NCBI RefSeq assembly: GCF_002288925.2 | Contig: NW_022098049.1 | Coordinates: 3,063,936 to 3,127,935 of the forward strand | Direction of reading: 5' to 3' | DNA length: 64,000 bases | Origin: Delphinapterus leucas | Lineage: Eukaryota > Chordata > Mammalia > Artiodactyla > Monodontidae | Part shown: piece by piece, positions 1-13,085 of the stretch | Layout of the letters: each line of letters starts with the position of its first letter | Position numbering within the stretch: the first letter of the stretch is position 1 | Translations under genes and position numbers: made by a program | The notes under the pieces: generated by a model | What the model was told of the DNA's origin: nothing | Database searches by the model: none | What the model saw: the letters and a program-made list of their open reading frames with translations, nothing else

Positions 1-116
1 CCTGGCACTTTGATCTTGGACTTTCCAGCCTACAGAACTATGAAAAATAAATTTCTGTTGGTTAAGCCACCCAGTCTATGATATTTTTGTTACAGCAGCC
101 CGAACTGAATAAGACA
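1..116 (+). repeat. MLT1-like MaLR LTR, 3' end
   Basis: The phrases CTTTGATCTTGGACTT, CCAGCCTACAGAACTATG, AATAAATTTCTGTTG and AAGCCACCCAGTCTATG match the 3' end of MLT1-type LTRs of the ERVL-MaLR group. It is an old non-coding LTR remnant cut by the window edge. No retroviral gene is present. Confidence 0.8.
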
Positions 117-1788
117 CCATCTTTGCATTATTTCAAATGAATCTGAATAAACCCCAGTGATTTTGAACTTTGTTATATACGCTAACAATCTATCAATTTA
201 ATTCTGATAAATAATTCCTTTACAAGAACTTAACACTGGTAAGGACCTGATATAACTAGAATCATGGATGATCAGAGATGAATTCCACAATTTGCTATGA
301 AAATGACCTTTCTGCCCTGTTCAGAAAAGTTATTTCTGACATTAGGGCAACTTTAATAATAGCCAAATGGTATCCATTACCACACTGATTTAAGAGCTCA
401 GATTCTGTGTGTCTGAAAGTTACCATTTATTAAATTTTCCCCATGAGTCTTAATCCATTTCAGTAACTTGCATCTCAGGAATGATCATAGATATGGTGTG
501 ACTTTATTTGACAACATCAGGAAAGTTTCCCTTTAAATAAAGCAAAACACTTGGATCACAACACATGGATCACCACTCTAGGCTTACTCCAGAAAAGCTA
601 CCTAAAAATCACATGGAGCTACTCAGCTCATTTCTCAGGAGATTAAGGCTGAGAATTATGATTTGACTTCAGAAGCACAGAGCCAATACACTTAAACCAA
701 ATTGTTCCCATGGGTTACATTATAAAGCCCACAGAAATCCTTGGGAGGAAACAAAATACAGTGGTCACAGTATCAAAAGAGACCACATAAAAGTACCTGG
801 TCATCATCTGGATCCTCTCCCTAAGCACACTGATGGGACACCACCTGGGCCACTCCACTCCCACCTGGGTGCCCTCCCTGCCCTCTTACAGAAGCCCCTC
901 CAGCCCCTGGACCCCATTTTCCCTGGGGCTGGTTTCCCAGGGATATGTCCATCTAGACCAAGTCCCTGAAGGAGAGGCCTGTGACCCACACATCTTCAAA
1001 TCAGCAGCATCAAGCACCATGCCTGGCACAAAGCTGGCACTCAAATGCCTGCTGAGTGAACAGTAGGTGGATGGATGGATGTGCAGAGAACCTGTATCCT
1101 GAAAAATTAATGAAATCTACAGAAGAAACAGAATGAACTAAAATACTCTGACATTAAAGAAAGGTATGGATATTTATATGAGGAACAATTAAATCAACTT
1201 CAGGCAGTGAGAGCTGTCCTGAACACAGAATTAAATGAGAGTCCAAATAAAATAACTACATAAGTAGAAATACATCCACATATACACCACTGGAAGGAAT
1301 AATGCCTCCTGCTGACTCTCTCTGCGTGTCTGTTAAAACCAGACCTTGTGCTCCATTTCCCAAGGAGCTTGAATAATAAAAGCCACAGAGAATTAGAAAC
1401 AGTCTCTATTTTCACAGACTCAAAGGCTCTGCCTCGTCCCCCATGCCAAATGTGGCAGATGGGATGATCGTTCTAACCAGGTAGATACCACACAACTGTC
1501 CCAAGCATCCACCCACGGCCACGTCAGAAAAGAACTTTGAAAAGCCCTACTCTTCTCTGGGCTCAACTGCGGGAGATAAAAAGGCACCTGGCAGCCCAGA
1601 GTTAGGTTTCAAAACAGCACAAATAATCATCGGAGCGGGTTAGAATAGGCTGGGCCCCAGAAACACAAGGCCTAAACAAGAAGCATTTTAACCCACAGAA
1701 AGTCAACAGCAGAGGGAGGGGGCAGGGAACCAACGACACAAGTTTATAATTAGAAGGTATATTTTGGTATTTAGAAAGAAGTACACGT
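117..1788. other. Single-copy intron sequence
   Basis: I see no gene and no clear young repeat. A short GGAT run lies at about 1067-1082. Open frames here are short and show no recognisable protein. Confidence 0.5.
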
Positions 1789-1814
1789 ACACACACACAC
1801 ACACACACACACAC
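1789..1814. repeat. (AC)13 microsatellite
   Basis: An uninterrupted AC run of 26 bases, probably polymorphic in length. Confidence 0.95.
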
Positions 1815-3124
1815 CCTTAAACAGGGGAGGCAAGATCACGGCAATAAACCAGCAAGGCCTCTCCCACAACAGCACAGATCACTACCCCATCCCTCCAAAA
1901 GAACGGCACCTCCTGGGCTGGAGCTTAACCCCCTCCCACATGCCTCCCACCGTTGGCCAAAAATGAGGCCGTGGCTTCATGAGGGAATCCACAGAGTCTC
2001 AGTTCTCAGTGCATATGACACCAATGGTTCTGAAATTCTGCACGTGGTACAGTTTCGAGCTAGTTCAATCCCAGAAGCCCCCGAACTCTTCCACGCCTCC
2101 CTTCCTCCTGGGTCCACCCCCTCCCCGGGATATCCCGGCTCTCCCCTCTGTGAAGGGCCTTTTTTCAGTATCTTCTCCAGGAGGGCAAAAGGATGAGGGA
2201 CTGACACCCTAAAGGCACCTGTGATCGCAGGCACACACACGTACACACAATTAATCTGGATCACACTCTGTCCTCTAAAAGGTGCCACCTCTCAGCCCTG
2301 AGGCCATTTTTAATCTAGAGAGACAAACTGGGACAAGGAGCCACGATTGGTGAACAGGAAAAACCAGAAACAGCCCCCAAGCAAAATGCCAGAGGGCAGG
2401 CGGATGAGTTTGGTCAGTAGAACGTTTATCACTCAGAACCTTCACCCTCTGAGGAAAAAGAGTTTCCGTAAGAAAAACTCACTAACACATCCCTGTTTTC
2501 TAAAATAAAGTTGATCACTTTTTCCAACACCAAAGGGGAACAGTGAAACGTAAAAAGGCTGGGAAACCAACACCCATAAAACCCACCACCCAGAAACAAC
2601 TCCAAAAATTATATATGTCAGTTTATTTCCTTCTGGGGTTTTTCGGTCCTGTAAACAGATGGATATTTGCAAACAATTCATGCCTGCACAAGCCGATTAT
2701 TACAGTATCTACACAAAGAGCAAGCTTCATCATCCCCAGTTCCCACCAGAGCGCTCCCTCTTAAAACAGAAGCTACTATTGTCTCAGGCTAATTCAAAAA
2801 GAACCCTGCAGTTGGGACTATGCACATGACCATCACGCAGGAAAACTGGCCAAATGGTCAGATAGTGGGATCCTAGCAAAGCCACGGGGGCAGACACCAC
2901 TGAGAGAGAACATAAACCAGAGCCTCCCCCACCCAGGTGAGGAGTGCAAGGCTTCCTTCCTGGACCAGCCTCATCCTTCACAGATGAGGTCGGGGGGACC
3001 TGGGGATCAGTACAGCCCCATAAAGGATTCCCCTATTCACTGAAACCACCAAAGCCACTTCAGCGATGAGCCTGTTCACAGTTTGCGCAACACACATTCA
3101 GAACCTGTTACGCTTCGTTGCATT
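1815..3124. other. Single-copy intron sequence
   Basis: No gene recognised. The sequence is moderately GC-rich with a short CA-rich patch near 2230-2250. Overlapping open frames near 1963-2288 on both strands look like chance. Confidence 0.4.
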
Positions 3125-3232
3125 TGTCTGTCTCCCAACTTAGACTAAGCAATCCTTAAGGTTTGGGGCTGTGCTTCATTCATCTTCGTGCCCTCTGTGT
3201 CTAGTCGGTGCTCAAGAAATGTTTACCGAGTA
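3125..3232 (+). repeat. L2 LINE 3' end fragment
   Basis: The order CTGTCTCCCAACTTAGACTAAG, GGCTGTGCTTCATTCATC, then GTGCTCAAGAAATGTTTACCGAG is the typical 3' end of the ancient L2 family. Confidence 0.6.
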
Positions 3233-3654
3233 CATAACCCACGAATACCGAGTACTAACCCTCGAATACAAGGAGTGGATGGAAGAGACAAGCCTTGAAA
3301 ATGAAAGAGGTGGCCAACTTCAGTTTCCTTTTACATTAAAGGGGCAGGGTCCATCCCAGTCTTGTCTGCAGGCTCTGTTCTTTAGTCTTAATGGGAAAGT
3401 CATGGTTGGAGTTTTAGATCTATTTACCCCGTTTGCTAAGATTGACAATATTCCAGGGGTCCCTTCTTGGTGAGCCGGGCTCCAGGTTCACTGTGGGAAA
3501 GGGGGTAACCTCCATGCTGTTGATACTTGGTACCTCCCTGATGGTACCTGGGCAGTCCAGGATCCAATGATGCCTGAGAATGAAGAGAAGCCTGTCTCCA
3601 CACTTCCTTGCATCTAACACAAACAGGCATCCCCCACTCCAGGGGGAAGCTCCA

Positions 3655-3740
3655 GAAGTACCAACAACAGTGGTGCTCAGCACTGTATTCCAGGGCCTGG
3701 CCCACAGCAGGTGTTCAATAAACATTTCTGAGTGAATGAT
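3655..3740 (+). repeat. L2 LINE 3' end fragment
   Basis: It ends GGCCCACAGCAGGTGTTCAA then TAAACATTTCTGAGTGAATGA, the standard L2 tail. Confidence 0.6.
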
Positions 3741-3828
3741 AAAAGGTACTACATGCCAGGTAGAGCAGGGGACCCCAAGATATACACAGGACTCAGTCTC
3801 TGTCACCGAGAAGCCTTCCCACCTAAGG

Positions 3829-3995
3829 CAGTGGTTCTTGATCTAGGCACCCATAACAATCACCCTTTCCAAAATACTCAGGAGCCATGCTCTGTCCCGG
3901 ACCTCCTGAACTACCTCTGAAGACAGGGTCTGGCACGCGTACTTTTCAAAGAGCTACCCAAGTGATTCTGACACTAAGTTAAGCACCTCTGCTCC
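3829..3995 (+). repeat. MER5-like hAT-Charlie DNA transposon remnant
   Basis: It starts CAGTGGTTCTTGATCT, the usual end of MER5-type elements, and continues with the diverged body (AATCACCCTTTCCAAAATAC ... AGTGATTCTGACAC). It is non-autonomous, with no transposase. Confidence 0.6.
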
Positions 3996-6596
3996 AGAGA
4001 GTAAAATCAAGCTATTGTTATAATATTTATAAATAGTGGAGTGCAGGCATTTTTAAAATTTTTTTGTAAGCACTAATACCTCCCTTCCCACCCTCAGCTT
4101 TTCTAACCCTGACAGCACTTTGCCATAATACAAAGCGGGCAGAGATCAAGGGCTACTCCCTAAGGGTCCAAGTGGATAGAGCCATGACGCTGAGCCATTT
4201 CGGAGCGGAGGGGCCGCTGCTCTCTTTAGCCACATGAGGACATTGGATGTCAGGTCCCCCACTTGACACCACCTCTTGGGGCCACTGTGCCAGGAGTTGC
4301 CTACGTGGTCTCCAGAAAGTGGCAGTCAACGCTGGCCTGCACCCTGAGGTCTGTGAGCACGCCTCTTCAGGAAAGAAGGAGCGCCAGCAGCCCGAAACTC
4401 CCTTTTGGGAATTAGCAGCACACTGCGCTTGGAGGTCTCCTTGGGCCACCTGCTAAAACCTCACGCTAAGTGAACACCGCATGTTTGTTGAGAAAGCTGT
4501 AGCCTCAGGTGCCCTCTGCTTCCAGAGGCCCCGGCAAAGAGGTGCAGGGGAGTCTCTTCCCTGGAGTGAAGAAAATCCCAGCATCTGGTGCGCGCTGAAT
4601 GGTCCATAGCCCCCTCCTCCCAAAGCCTCCAAGGGCAGGACTGGGGACTCAGGAGGCCAACAGGAACCTAGGTTCACGTGTGCACGACCAGCCCTGAATC
4701 ATCCACCTACCCGAGCCGTGCCCCCATCAACGTCAAGTAGGGGCCCTCACCTCCCTTCCCCCACACTCCTTACTGCAGCAGGCTTGGTGAATTCTCCTCC
4801 CTTTCTTGGCTCCCCCGCCCGTGTGGTCGCTATTCATCTGCATTCAGGAGCTGCCTTTCCCTCCTCCTCCTCCAAGGACGCTCAGAGTATCACCGTTGCT
4901 ATTCTGCTTTGTCCACTCCAGTGCCCTTTTGTAAACAGCCTACTATGTGCCAAGCATAGCAGACACAAAGATAAATAAGATGCAAAGACACAGAGAAGAG
5001 AAAATTATGATAGAAAAACACAACAAAAGAGATAAGCCAGGGCATCTCAGGAGCACAGGGGCTGAGTGAGGATCATGGACAGCCTTCTGGGAGGTGGTGC
5101 CCAGCTTGAGTCCAAAAGACCAAGGACGAGGCGGGGATGGCCGAGTGGTGTTTGCAGACCGTAAGCAAAGCACAGAAGGAACCCTGTGTCTGGGTCTGAA
5201 GAAACTCGACACCTGAGCGTGACGAGCAGGTGCAGTACAGGTGGGGTATGGCGGGTAGGGGCCAGCGCTGCAGGGCCACCCTCTCTTGAATCCCCAAGGT
5301 GCCACCCACAGTTTTGCTAGGCTTTTCCCAGGAGTGGTTTCATGACATAGAACCACAGACCTTACTTCAACCTGTCATCACAGGGCAACCAAGTCTACGG
5401 CCCTAATTAAAGTCGCCTGAGCACAGGCGCGGCCATCTCCTCCCAGCAAAGCCTGTCGCTACATAAAGGCTTCTCGACCACAAGCGCCAGAGGCTAGGTT
5501 CTCCAAGCAGCTTCTCACTGGCCTTTAATTTGGTAGCACCCAGGCACTCTGGCCTGCACCGGACCATTATGGTTACAAAATGTCTCTCTAATGGTTGGGA
5601 ATGTATAGATCAGCGCGCAGGGCTAAGGCGAGATTAGAGGCCAGGCCCTGCAATTGAGCCCTTTGCTCCCCTCAGGCTTGGAAAAGCTTGATGACCACTG
5701 GGTTGTATCATGCCTAAAAGCATACACGGTCACAGCCCGCAGTAACACGGAATTACAGGCAACAGGGGCTCTCGCCTGTCCGGAGACCCGGCCAGTCTGA
5801 GATCTGCAAACTCTGCAAAAAGAGCACTTCCCTGATAGCTTTTGCTTGCATCAAGTCATTAGACACTACAGCCTCCAGACCTGCTTCCTTCTCTATATAA
5901 ATATCACCACAGCGGTCTGAGTAATTACTGCATGTCCAGCACTGTCCACAGTAACCCTAAGAAGTAGATACTGTATTTCATTGATTCTAGGACAATCCTA
6001 GACTCAATTCTGTGGCCAATCCTTTTGTGCCCCACATTTTAACATCTCTGAAAAGCATGTCACAGTTTCATTGGCAGGATTTTTTTCCTTAGTGGTACGA
6101 AAAATTAAAGTTGCAGCTTAACTGAGGTTATCTCAAGTTTGAGGAAGTATCTATTTTTATCCTGCTCTTCCTGATAGGGACACTGCAAAGGGAGAGGGTA
6201 AATAACTTGCCCTAATGCAAAGGCTTATGCCAGGTAATCTGTTGGGTGCCTTTCAGCATGTAAATACTTGAACGTGTGTATATTCAAGAAGCAACGCTGC
6301 CTTCCAACACTGAAAACAAAAATTAGCCCTGCAGGGTCTAAGACATTTCACTCTCTGGGGTTCTTTAAAGATTCCTCTGCTCAATTCAACAATCTGCTCA
6401 GTGGTTAATTCTATTTTTTCCCTCAGTCTATTCAGTGAACACTGCCTTCCTCCCCTTTCCTAGCTCTACAGACCTTTGTTCATAAAATTTCATCCCAAGT
6501 TCATTCACTCACTCAGCCTTGCCTTTGGCCCTTGGCTTACTTTGTCTCTATCCTGCACCCTCCTCCAGGAAGCCTTCAGGAATTTCCTCTTGGCTA
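3996..6596. other. Single-copy intron sequence
   Basis: I recognise no gene. A possible MIR/L2 scrap lies near 4930-4985 (CTACTATGTGCCAAGC). The open frame at 4943-5356 (minus) has no recognisable domain and is probably chance. Confidence 0.4.
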
Positions 6597-6622
6597 CTCT
6601 CTCTCTCTCTCTCTCTCTCTCT
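6597..6622. repeat. (CT)13 microsatellite
   Basis: A pure CT run in a longer pyrimidine-rich stretch. On the minus strand it is a purine GA tract. Confidence 0.95.
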
Positions 6623-7509
6623 CCTCGCCTCCTGCCTCCTGTAGGGTCCTGGCTTCCTGGTTAGTCTATGGGGAGAGTAGAGGGAGAATGAAAGGGGTCA
6701 CACATTTCAGAATGAGCCCAGCTGGAAGAGGGTTAGAATGCTAGTTGGCAGAGTTTGAGGTTTATTATGCAGCAATGGGGAGCCATGGAGGGTTTTCAAA
6801 TAGGGAAGTGGGGTGATCATATTTGAACTGCAGGAAAGAAAACCCATCAGCACATGGAGGCTGACCAGGAGAGAGGAAGAGGAAGACAGGTTGGGAGACT
6901 GCTGGTGGAGTTCAGCACAGAGAGATGCAAAAGCGTGTGGGAATAAGAACAGAGAGCACGGTTTCCATTTGAGTAGCAAGGAAATGCTCCAGTGCCCCGC
7001 AGACAGAAGTCTAGCCTTGCGAGCTCTATAACGAGGAAAGAACAACAAATCAGGAAGCAGGCTGGGGTTCAAGTGGAGGGGAAAGCAATTCCTCCATTTC
7101 CTCCTCTCTTAGAATTTGATTTTAGTTTGTAAGTTGGAGGTGTGGGCAGGACATCCATGGGTCACTCTTCCCGGGGGATCTAGAGTGTCGTCATCGGTGA
7201 GAACTTCAGCAGAATGTAATAGCAAGCCTCATTTTTCCTAAGTCTCAACCAACCCACCCTTAGTGACAGATCAGGGAATAGGGTACGCATTCACTGAGAA
7301 AAATACATCTTTGTAGATGGTACCAATTAACATAACAGATTCTTAGGATATGTCCAACATTTAAGACAGCAAACCCTCTTGAGTTGTGATGTGGTAGAAA
7401 AGACACCATGGAGCCAAAAATCCTGGGTTCAAATCTCAGTTCTTTTAGGGGAGAGAATGGGGAATTTTTGTTTAATTGGGTATAGGTTTTCACAGCTTGG
7501 GAAAATGAA

Positions 7510-7785
7510 ACAGTTCTGCAGATGGATAGACAACAATGTGAATGTACTCAATGTCACTGAACTGTACACTTAAAGATGGTGAAAGTGGTGGGAATTCCCT
7601 GGCGGTCCAGTGGTTAGGGCTCCGTGCGTCCAATGCAACGGGCACAGGTTCAATTCCTGGATGGGGAACTAAAGTCCCATATGCTGCGTGACGTGGCCAA
7701 AAAAAAAAAAAAAAAAAAAAAAACGGTGAAAGTGGTAAATTTTATGTTATATATATTTTACTTCAATAAAAAATAATAACCCTGC
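7510..7785 (+). mobile_element. Old LINE-1 3' end, split by a SINE
   Basis: The phrases AATGTGAATGTACTCAATG, CACTGAACTGTACACTTAAAG and, after the SINE, GGTAAATTTTATGTTATATA and ACTTCAATAAAA are those of an old mammalian L1 3' untranslated end. The SINE at 7590-7724 splits it. Confidence 0.65.
7590..7724 (+). mobile_element. CHR-type tRNA-derived SINE (shortest form)
   Basis: It begins GGGAATTCCCTGGCGGTCCA, keeps a B-box-like CAGGTTCAATTCC, and ends in about 25 A. The 12-bp target duplication GGTGAAAGTGGT lies at 7578-7589 and 7725-7736. It lacks the long middle segment of the other copies here, so it belongs to a different subfamily. Confidence 0.9.
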
Positions 7786-7900
7786 AAGGGAGGTATTATT
7801 ATCATTTCAGGCAAGTGAGGAAACTGAGGCTTAGAAAGGTTCTGTAATTACGACGAGGTCGCACAGCTGCTAAGCTGCAGTGCTAAGATCCAAAGGCTCC
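7785..7900 (+). repeat. MIR SINE fragment
   Basis: It contains GGAGGTATTATTATCATTTC, GAGGAAACTGAGGCTTAGAAAG and CGCACAGCTGCTAAG, the MIR core and 3' part in order. Confidence 0.7.
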
Positions 7901-9790
7901 ACGGCTTTCACCCCCACCGCTGACTCTACAACCAAGATGGCAGCAGTATGGGGGCAGTCCAGGTCAACAGGCTACTTGAGTTTCCACAGTGCTGCTGAGG
8001 GGCTGGAGGAGGGCGGCATGACAGAATCCCTACTCTATTGTTGTGTTCTTACAAGCTCGATCAGCTCCACATGCCACATCTTGTCAGGCATGTTTTATTA
8101 CGGCCCTAAACCTACAGATGTCTGTATGGAGAATGACGCTGTAGACAGGAGGTGTCACCAGACCTGCTTGATCCAAAAGACACAAAGCTAGGTTGTCACA
8201 CCTCAGTTCACAGTTACAGCAGGAATTTCATCCCATCTCTTCTCCATTGTCAACCTCCCCTTTCTCTTTCCTACCCCTACTGGGTCTGCAAACGGATTCC
8301 CCACTCCATGTAACCACGGCCAGCTAAAAACTTCCCATCCACCATTTTATTTCAGCCATTCTGTTTAGACCTACAAGGTCAACTTCACATACATCCTTGA
8401 CACTAGTCAACAACATGGCAGATTTGGTTATGGGGGGCGGGGCGGGGGCGTGGGTGGGAATCAATACCTCTGAATGTGACCAACCAAAATGCAAAGATGC
8501 CTAAAAGCAGTGATGTTGAAATCAAGATCTCAGTGTATTCAGTCAACCAGTCAAAACTGACCACCCTTTTGAAAACAACTCCTATACCCAGAACCAAACT
8601 CCATTCTTAGCTTTATCTACAGATCTCACCTGCTCCAAGCTTTGATCCAGCAAATTCTACAAAGCTTATCAAGGTTTGACTCACTTTGTTCCTGTGACAT
8701 AAAAGAAACACCTTTTGGTACACACGGGCCCTTTCCATCCAGCTACGGGCCTTCAAAGACGTCTTGAATGTATCAGGTTCCTAGTCAAAGCTGCTGAATG
8801 AACACAAGCCTCGTGGTTTAGATGGACATTTTTGGTCTATTTGGCTTCTAAACCCTTGTTTCAGAGTGGGTTTACTGCCACTGGATTTCATTTTGCTGCA
8901 CTTGAAACTTTCAGCAGAATCTCTCAGCAAACACCAGCAGCAAAATAAGACCCGTACCACCTACACACTCCAAAAGTGCAATCCTTAGGAGATGGTGATA
9001 ACATGGTACAATGAGAGAAGGTTTCATCCCCACAGTTTTAGATTTTCCCTATAAATACTTACTCATTCTCTAATTACACAAACAATTAGTAGAAAGCACA
9101 GCCTGAGAAACTACGTGGGTGTCACCATCTTACTACACGGAGATAGTGTGACAAATGATGCTAGCCAAGGGGCGAATAAAACATGTCTGGCTCCGAATAT
9201 TTACACAAGCTGTGATGACCCATCCAGCCTGACTTTTAAAACACAGCTTGCTCCAAATTTGAAATATACACTCTTAATGACAGACATCCTAAATGGAAAA
9301 CAGTCCCTTTAGATATAGCCTAGATTTCTTGGGCTGGGTGGGAAGAAAAAAAAAAAAAAGAGCTGGCTAGGTAATACATCAAGGCAGGTTTTTTGTTTGT
9401 TGTTTTTATAGGATGCTACAGTACTGCAAAAGGTCCCAGCCAGAAATGAGTCAAAGACAATGAACCACATATTTCTGGTTGGTTTTTACTGATGTTCAGC
9501 ATCCCTGTCTACACAAACTCAGGGATACAAGGCAAAGCGATGACCTATTTTATAGCTCATGTGCTAAAATGGGCTCATTCCACTTGATTAAGCAAAGTTC
9601 ATATTTGTTCTTCTTGGTTTAGTTCTGGTAAAGAAAATGGATACTTGTAACACTAGAGTCTCCCTCCACTGCATAAAGGCAGATGGTACGAGCGTCTCGC
9701 TCCTGCTCTACTAATAGTATCCAAATATCATCTCCACAGAAGGATGTGTCTGCAAGCACAGGCTATTTTTAAGTTCATTCATTTAAAATT
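7901..9790. other. Single-copy intron sequence
   Basis: No gene seen. A short G-rich run (GGGGGGCGGGGCGGGGGCG) lies near 8431-8450 and an A-run at 9346-9359. Small open frames show no family resemblance. Confidence 0.4.
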
Positions 9791-10020
9791 CTGATTCATT
9801 CATTCATTCAATAAATCTTTACTGAGTGCCAGGTACCGTGGATACAGAGATACACTGCCCTCACGGAGGGCAGAATTTATCTCTTTCCTTTCCACTTACG
9901 CGCTAGTGGAAAGGAAAGAGATGCAACAGGTTATGCAAACAATTAAAGCTCCACATAATTCCAAGTGCCATAAAACACGGCTGTGGAAGAGAGAGTGAAC
10001 GTGGGAAGGAGAGTGCAGAA
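9791..10020. repeat. Ancient interspersed repeat (L2-like), with palindromes
   Basis: CATTCATTCATTCAATAAA, TTTACTGAGTGCCAGGTACC and CTGCCCTCACGGAG resemble a widespread old mammalian repeat. The part at 9855-9922 is rebuilt into two hairpins, described separately. Confidence 0.45.
9855..9922. repeat. Two adjacent hairpins (7-bp stem and perfect 18-bp stem)
   Basis: The first has arms CTGCCCT and AGGGCAG around a 5-base loop (9855-9873). The second has arms ATCTCTTTCCTTTCCACT (9879-9896) and its exact reverse complement (9905-9922) around an 8-base loop. No gene or terminator role is implied in intron DNA. Confidence 0.9.
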
Positions 10021-12520
10021 TAAGGAGGATGGGGGTATTTTATCCAGACTGGTCAGAAGGTCCGTCCGAGATTACATTTGAGCTGAAACCATACAAAAGT
10101 CTGGGGAAGAAAACTCCAGGCAGAGGAACCTGCAAGTACAATAATCCTGGGATGGAAAAACATCTTGCCAGTATGACTGAGCACAACAAACTGGGGGGAC
10201 AAGTGATGGGGGGTGGGTTAGAGATCAGGAAGTGGTACCATGCAGCCTTGCAGGCTGTGGTTAGGAACTTTTGACTGTGTTCTACCTGCAAAGGAGTCAC
10301 AGAAATCAACAAAGAGCTACTACTTTAAATACAAATATACGGACGCTCTCGGCAAACATACTACATTTAGAATTGATGGTTTTGGAGAATAAAAATAAGG
10401 AAGTGGGCTTATGATAAACACCATTTGTATAGCACCCTAGGGCTTACCAACAGCATTCACAGCATCTCATTTAGATGGTCATGTCGAAGGCAAGGAGCGT
10501 CAGAGGTTAAGAACAAGCTCTTAATTACTAGAAACCAATTCATCCCATCTCTAAAGAGGTTAAAGAAGACAACTCCACAGACTGCAGGTGAAAGAAGATG
10601 GCTTTAGGGCTCTTCTCCCACTAAAGACTTCAAATCATCTCTTTAACACAGCTTCAGACACAGACCCATGAGTCCAAAAGGCCTGGTCACCAAAAATAAA
10701 AGAAAGCAAACAACAAAACCCACACCTGTCATATTAAAATACAAGACATAGGCATCCTTAATTCTCCACATTGATTGGTTTCCCTGAGACCTTCTGGAAC
10801 ACTTGCCTTTTGGGGGGGGTTGTGTATGTTTGTTTGTTCCTGGAGTGCCTCTGCATCCCTACTGCTGCTAAGTTCATCAGGTCTGGGTGGCTCCAACCAC
10901 CATCTTTCTAAACTGGGCTCCTTTCCGGGTCCATCTAGCCCTCCTTAGATACTTCTCTCCAAGTATACTCCTTCCCCAAGAAATCCCGCCACGATCAACA
11001 TCCATTTCCTTTGTAAACACAACTTAGGAAAAAGAGATTGAGAGCCTCTATTCATAAACATCATGATCAAAACTATTTGTACAGGACAACAAGAAGACAA
11101 ACAAAAGCTCAATTTCTGCTATTTTCAGTGGCTTCACAGGAAAATTCCCAACCGATGCAACACACACTAAGGACACACGTCTCCACACCCAGTAAGTACT
11201 ATTCTGCGGAAGTTTTAAGGGAAATTAAGCAGTCAAAACCACACTGCATCTTTAGGGATGTCAACTGGAATACATGCTTCATAATTAGCTCAAGGAATGC
11301 TAATTAAGATGTACTTTCTTTAAGCATGTGTGGAATAACAAGATGCACCCAAACTGTAAGAGACACAAAGGCAGTATCAACCCATTCATATTATTTTCAT
11401 CCACTTAAAATTATGGAGAAAGGAGAAGGGCATCATGAGAAATATGGCCTTTCATTCATTGTCCAGGAAAGAGAATCAAGCTGACTTCTACTTCCTCTCC
11501 TCCTAAGTTAAACCTCAAGAATCCAATCCATGCACCTGGCTCTGGGGCTAAGCAGTCAGGGTCTCCTTCAGGGACTCCCCAAGTTTAAAATGAAAAGCTC
11601 CACACTGGACTGATGTGTTATGTTAGTAAGGCGAGCTTTGCTTTAAAGTGGTTCTCAAATACCCAACGACAGCTCCATAGGGGTGAAGGAGGGCAGGCCA
11701 CGTGAAATGAAACACTAAGCCAAAGAGGAGACCACACACATTCTCCCTCTCGAAGAAAATCACTCCTAGGAGGGCTGCGCGTGGAGCAAAGCTGGTCACG
11801 AGCACACGCCTGACCCAGATGTGGCTGTGCCAAGTGAGCCCAGCATGGGCCGAGATGCTGAAATCCTGGGTGAAAGTCCCCAAGGGAGATTAGAGAGAGA
11901 GGGCTGCTGTCGGCCCCGCCACCCTGAGCTATTTTCAGCACCATGACTTCATTCTTGTTTGTTCTGAAGCAGCACAGATGGGCCGCATCAATTTCTGTTA
12001 CTACAGGAAGATAAGGAGACCCAGGCTTGAAGCAGCATCTTTCTCTTGCCTCCTGTTAGGGCATCAACAAGCTGGAACCGTGGCATGTAAGCAGTTGAAA
12101 ACACAGTTGCTTTGCTTTTCTTTCCCTTTTTTTTTTTTTTTTTTTAAACCAAGAGCATTTCACAAACATTGCCATGTTTCTTAGAACTAGAAACCAGATC
12201 CACCTGAAAAATGGCACAAGGTCAACTGCTGGGAAAGCACTTTAGCCTTTTTGGTTTTGTCGAAGCCACCCAACTGCAAGAACAGCCCCAGCCACTCAAG
12301 ACACGGGAAGGCTGGTGCTGGTCAGAGAGCAGAAGAAGGGAAAATGCCCACAATTCAAGCTGGAGCTCAGTTTAAGGTCACTGGGGTTCCCACACATCTC
12401 ATTATGCAAATATACCTCTAAAGGCACAGAGCTTTTCCTCGAAGCTTGCCAAGAAACTTAATGAACCAGACTACAAGGGGCAGGTATACACGTAACAGAT
12501 TACAGTTACCACACCTCTCC
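10021..12520. other. Mostly single-copy intron sequence
   Basis: I see no gene. A MIR-like scrap may lie near 10420-10530 (CATCTCATTTAGATGG). A T-run lies at about 12127-12145 with no SINE next to it. Confidence 0.4.
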
Positions 12521-12680
12521 CAGGCGCTGCACATCTTATGAAGAACTCCTAACAATCCTCTTATAATTCTTATCACTTCTATTTTAAAAGAAAGAAAACC
12601 AGCTCAAAGAGGCGGGGAAAGAACCAGGCCAAAAACACACAGCTAGTAAGAGTCAAAGCAAAGACTAACCCTTCCGCTCC
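12521..12680 (+). repeat. MIR SINE fragment
   Basis: CCAGGCGCTGCACATCTTATG, TAACAATCCTCTTATAATTC, then AAACCAGCTCAAAGAGGCGG and ACACACAGCTAGTAAGAG follow MIR order. Confidence 0.65.
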
Positions 12681-13019
12681 GTGGTGGGGACTGTCAAGAA
12701 ATTCTCTCTTTGAGAGAGGCAGACATGAAGCTTCAGGAGGAATCCTGATCCTTCCCTAGTCTATCTGGCTTGTCAGCTTCTGTCACCCTGCCAGCGACCA
12801 TCATATGGAAATAGAGAAGATGGACAGGAAAACCCAAGAGCCAGTCCTAAAACTGCCACTTCCTAATGACCCTCGAGCCTCACCCTTGAGCCTCAGGCCC
12901 CCCATATGCAAAGCTGTGTTTAGTTCTCCCTCTGTTACAGGCTGGAGACCAAGCACATCAAGGACTGACAATTCCTGGCAATTCAGCAGGTGTACCATAC
13001 ATGGTGGCACTGACACAGG

Positions 13020-13085
13020 TGTTATGTGTTTGTATGTATGTGTGTGTGTATATATATGTGTGTATATATATACACATATACACAC
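13020..13085. repeat. TG/TA/CA mixed microsatellite
   Basis: Alternating TGTGTG, TATATA and ACACAC units, partly self-complementary, at the edge of an antisense L1. It may be strand-slippage growth within that L1's A/T-rich tail. Confidence 0.8.

Noticed and set aside
12127..12145. T-run as a possible minus-strand SINE tail
   Set aside because: No CHR body follows it. The same holds for the T-runs at 18811, 41523, 51064 and 63328.
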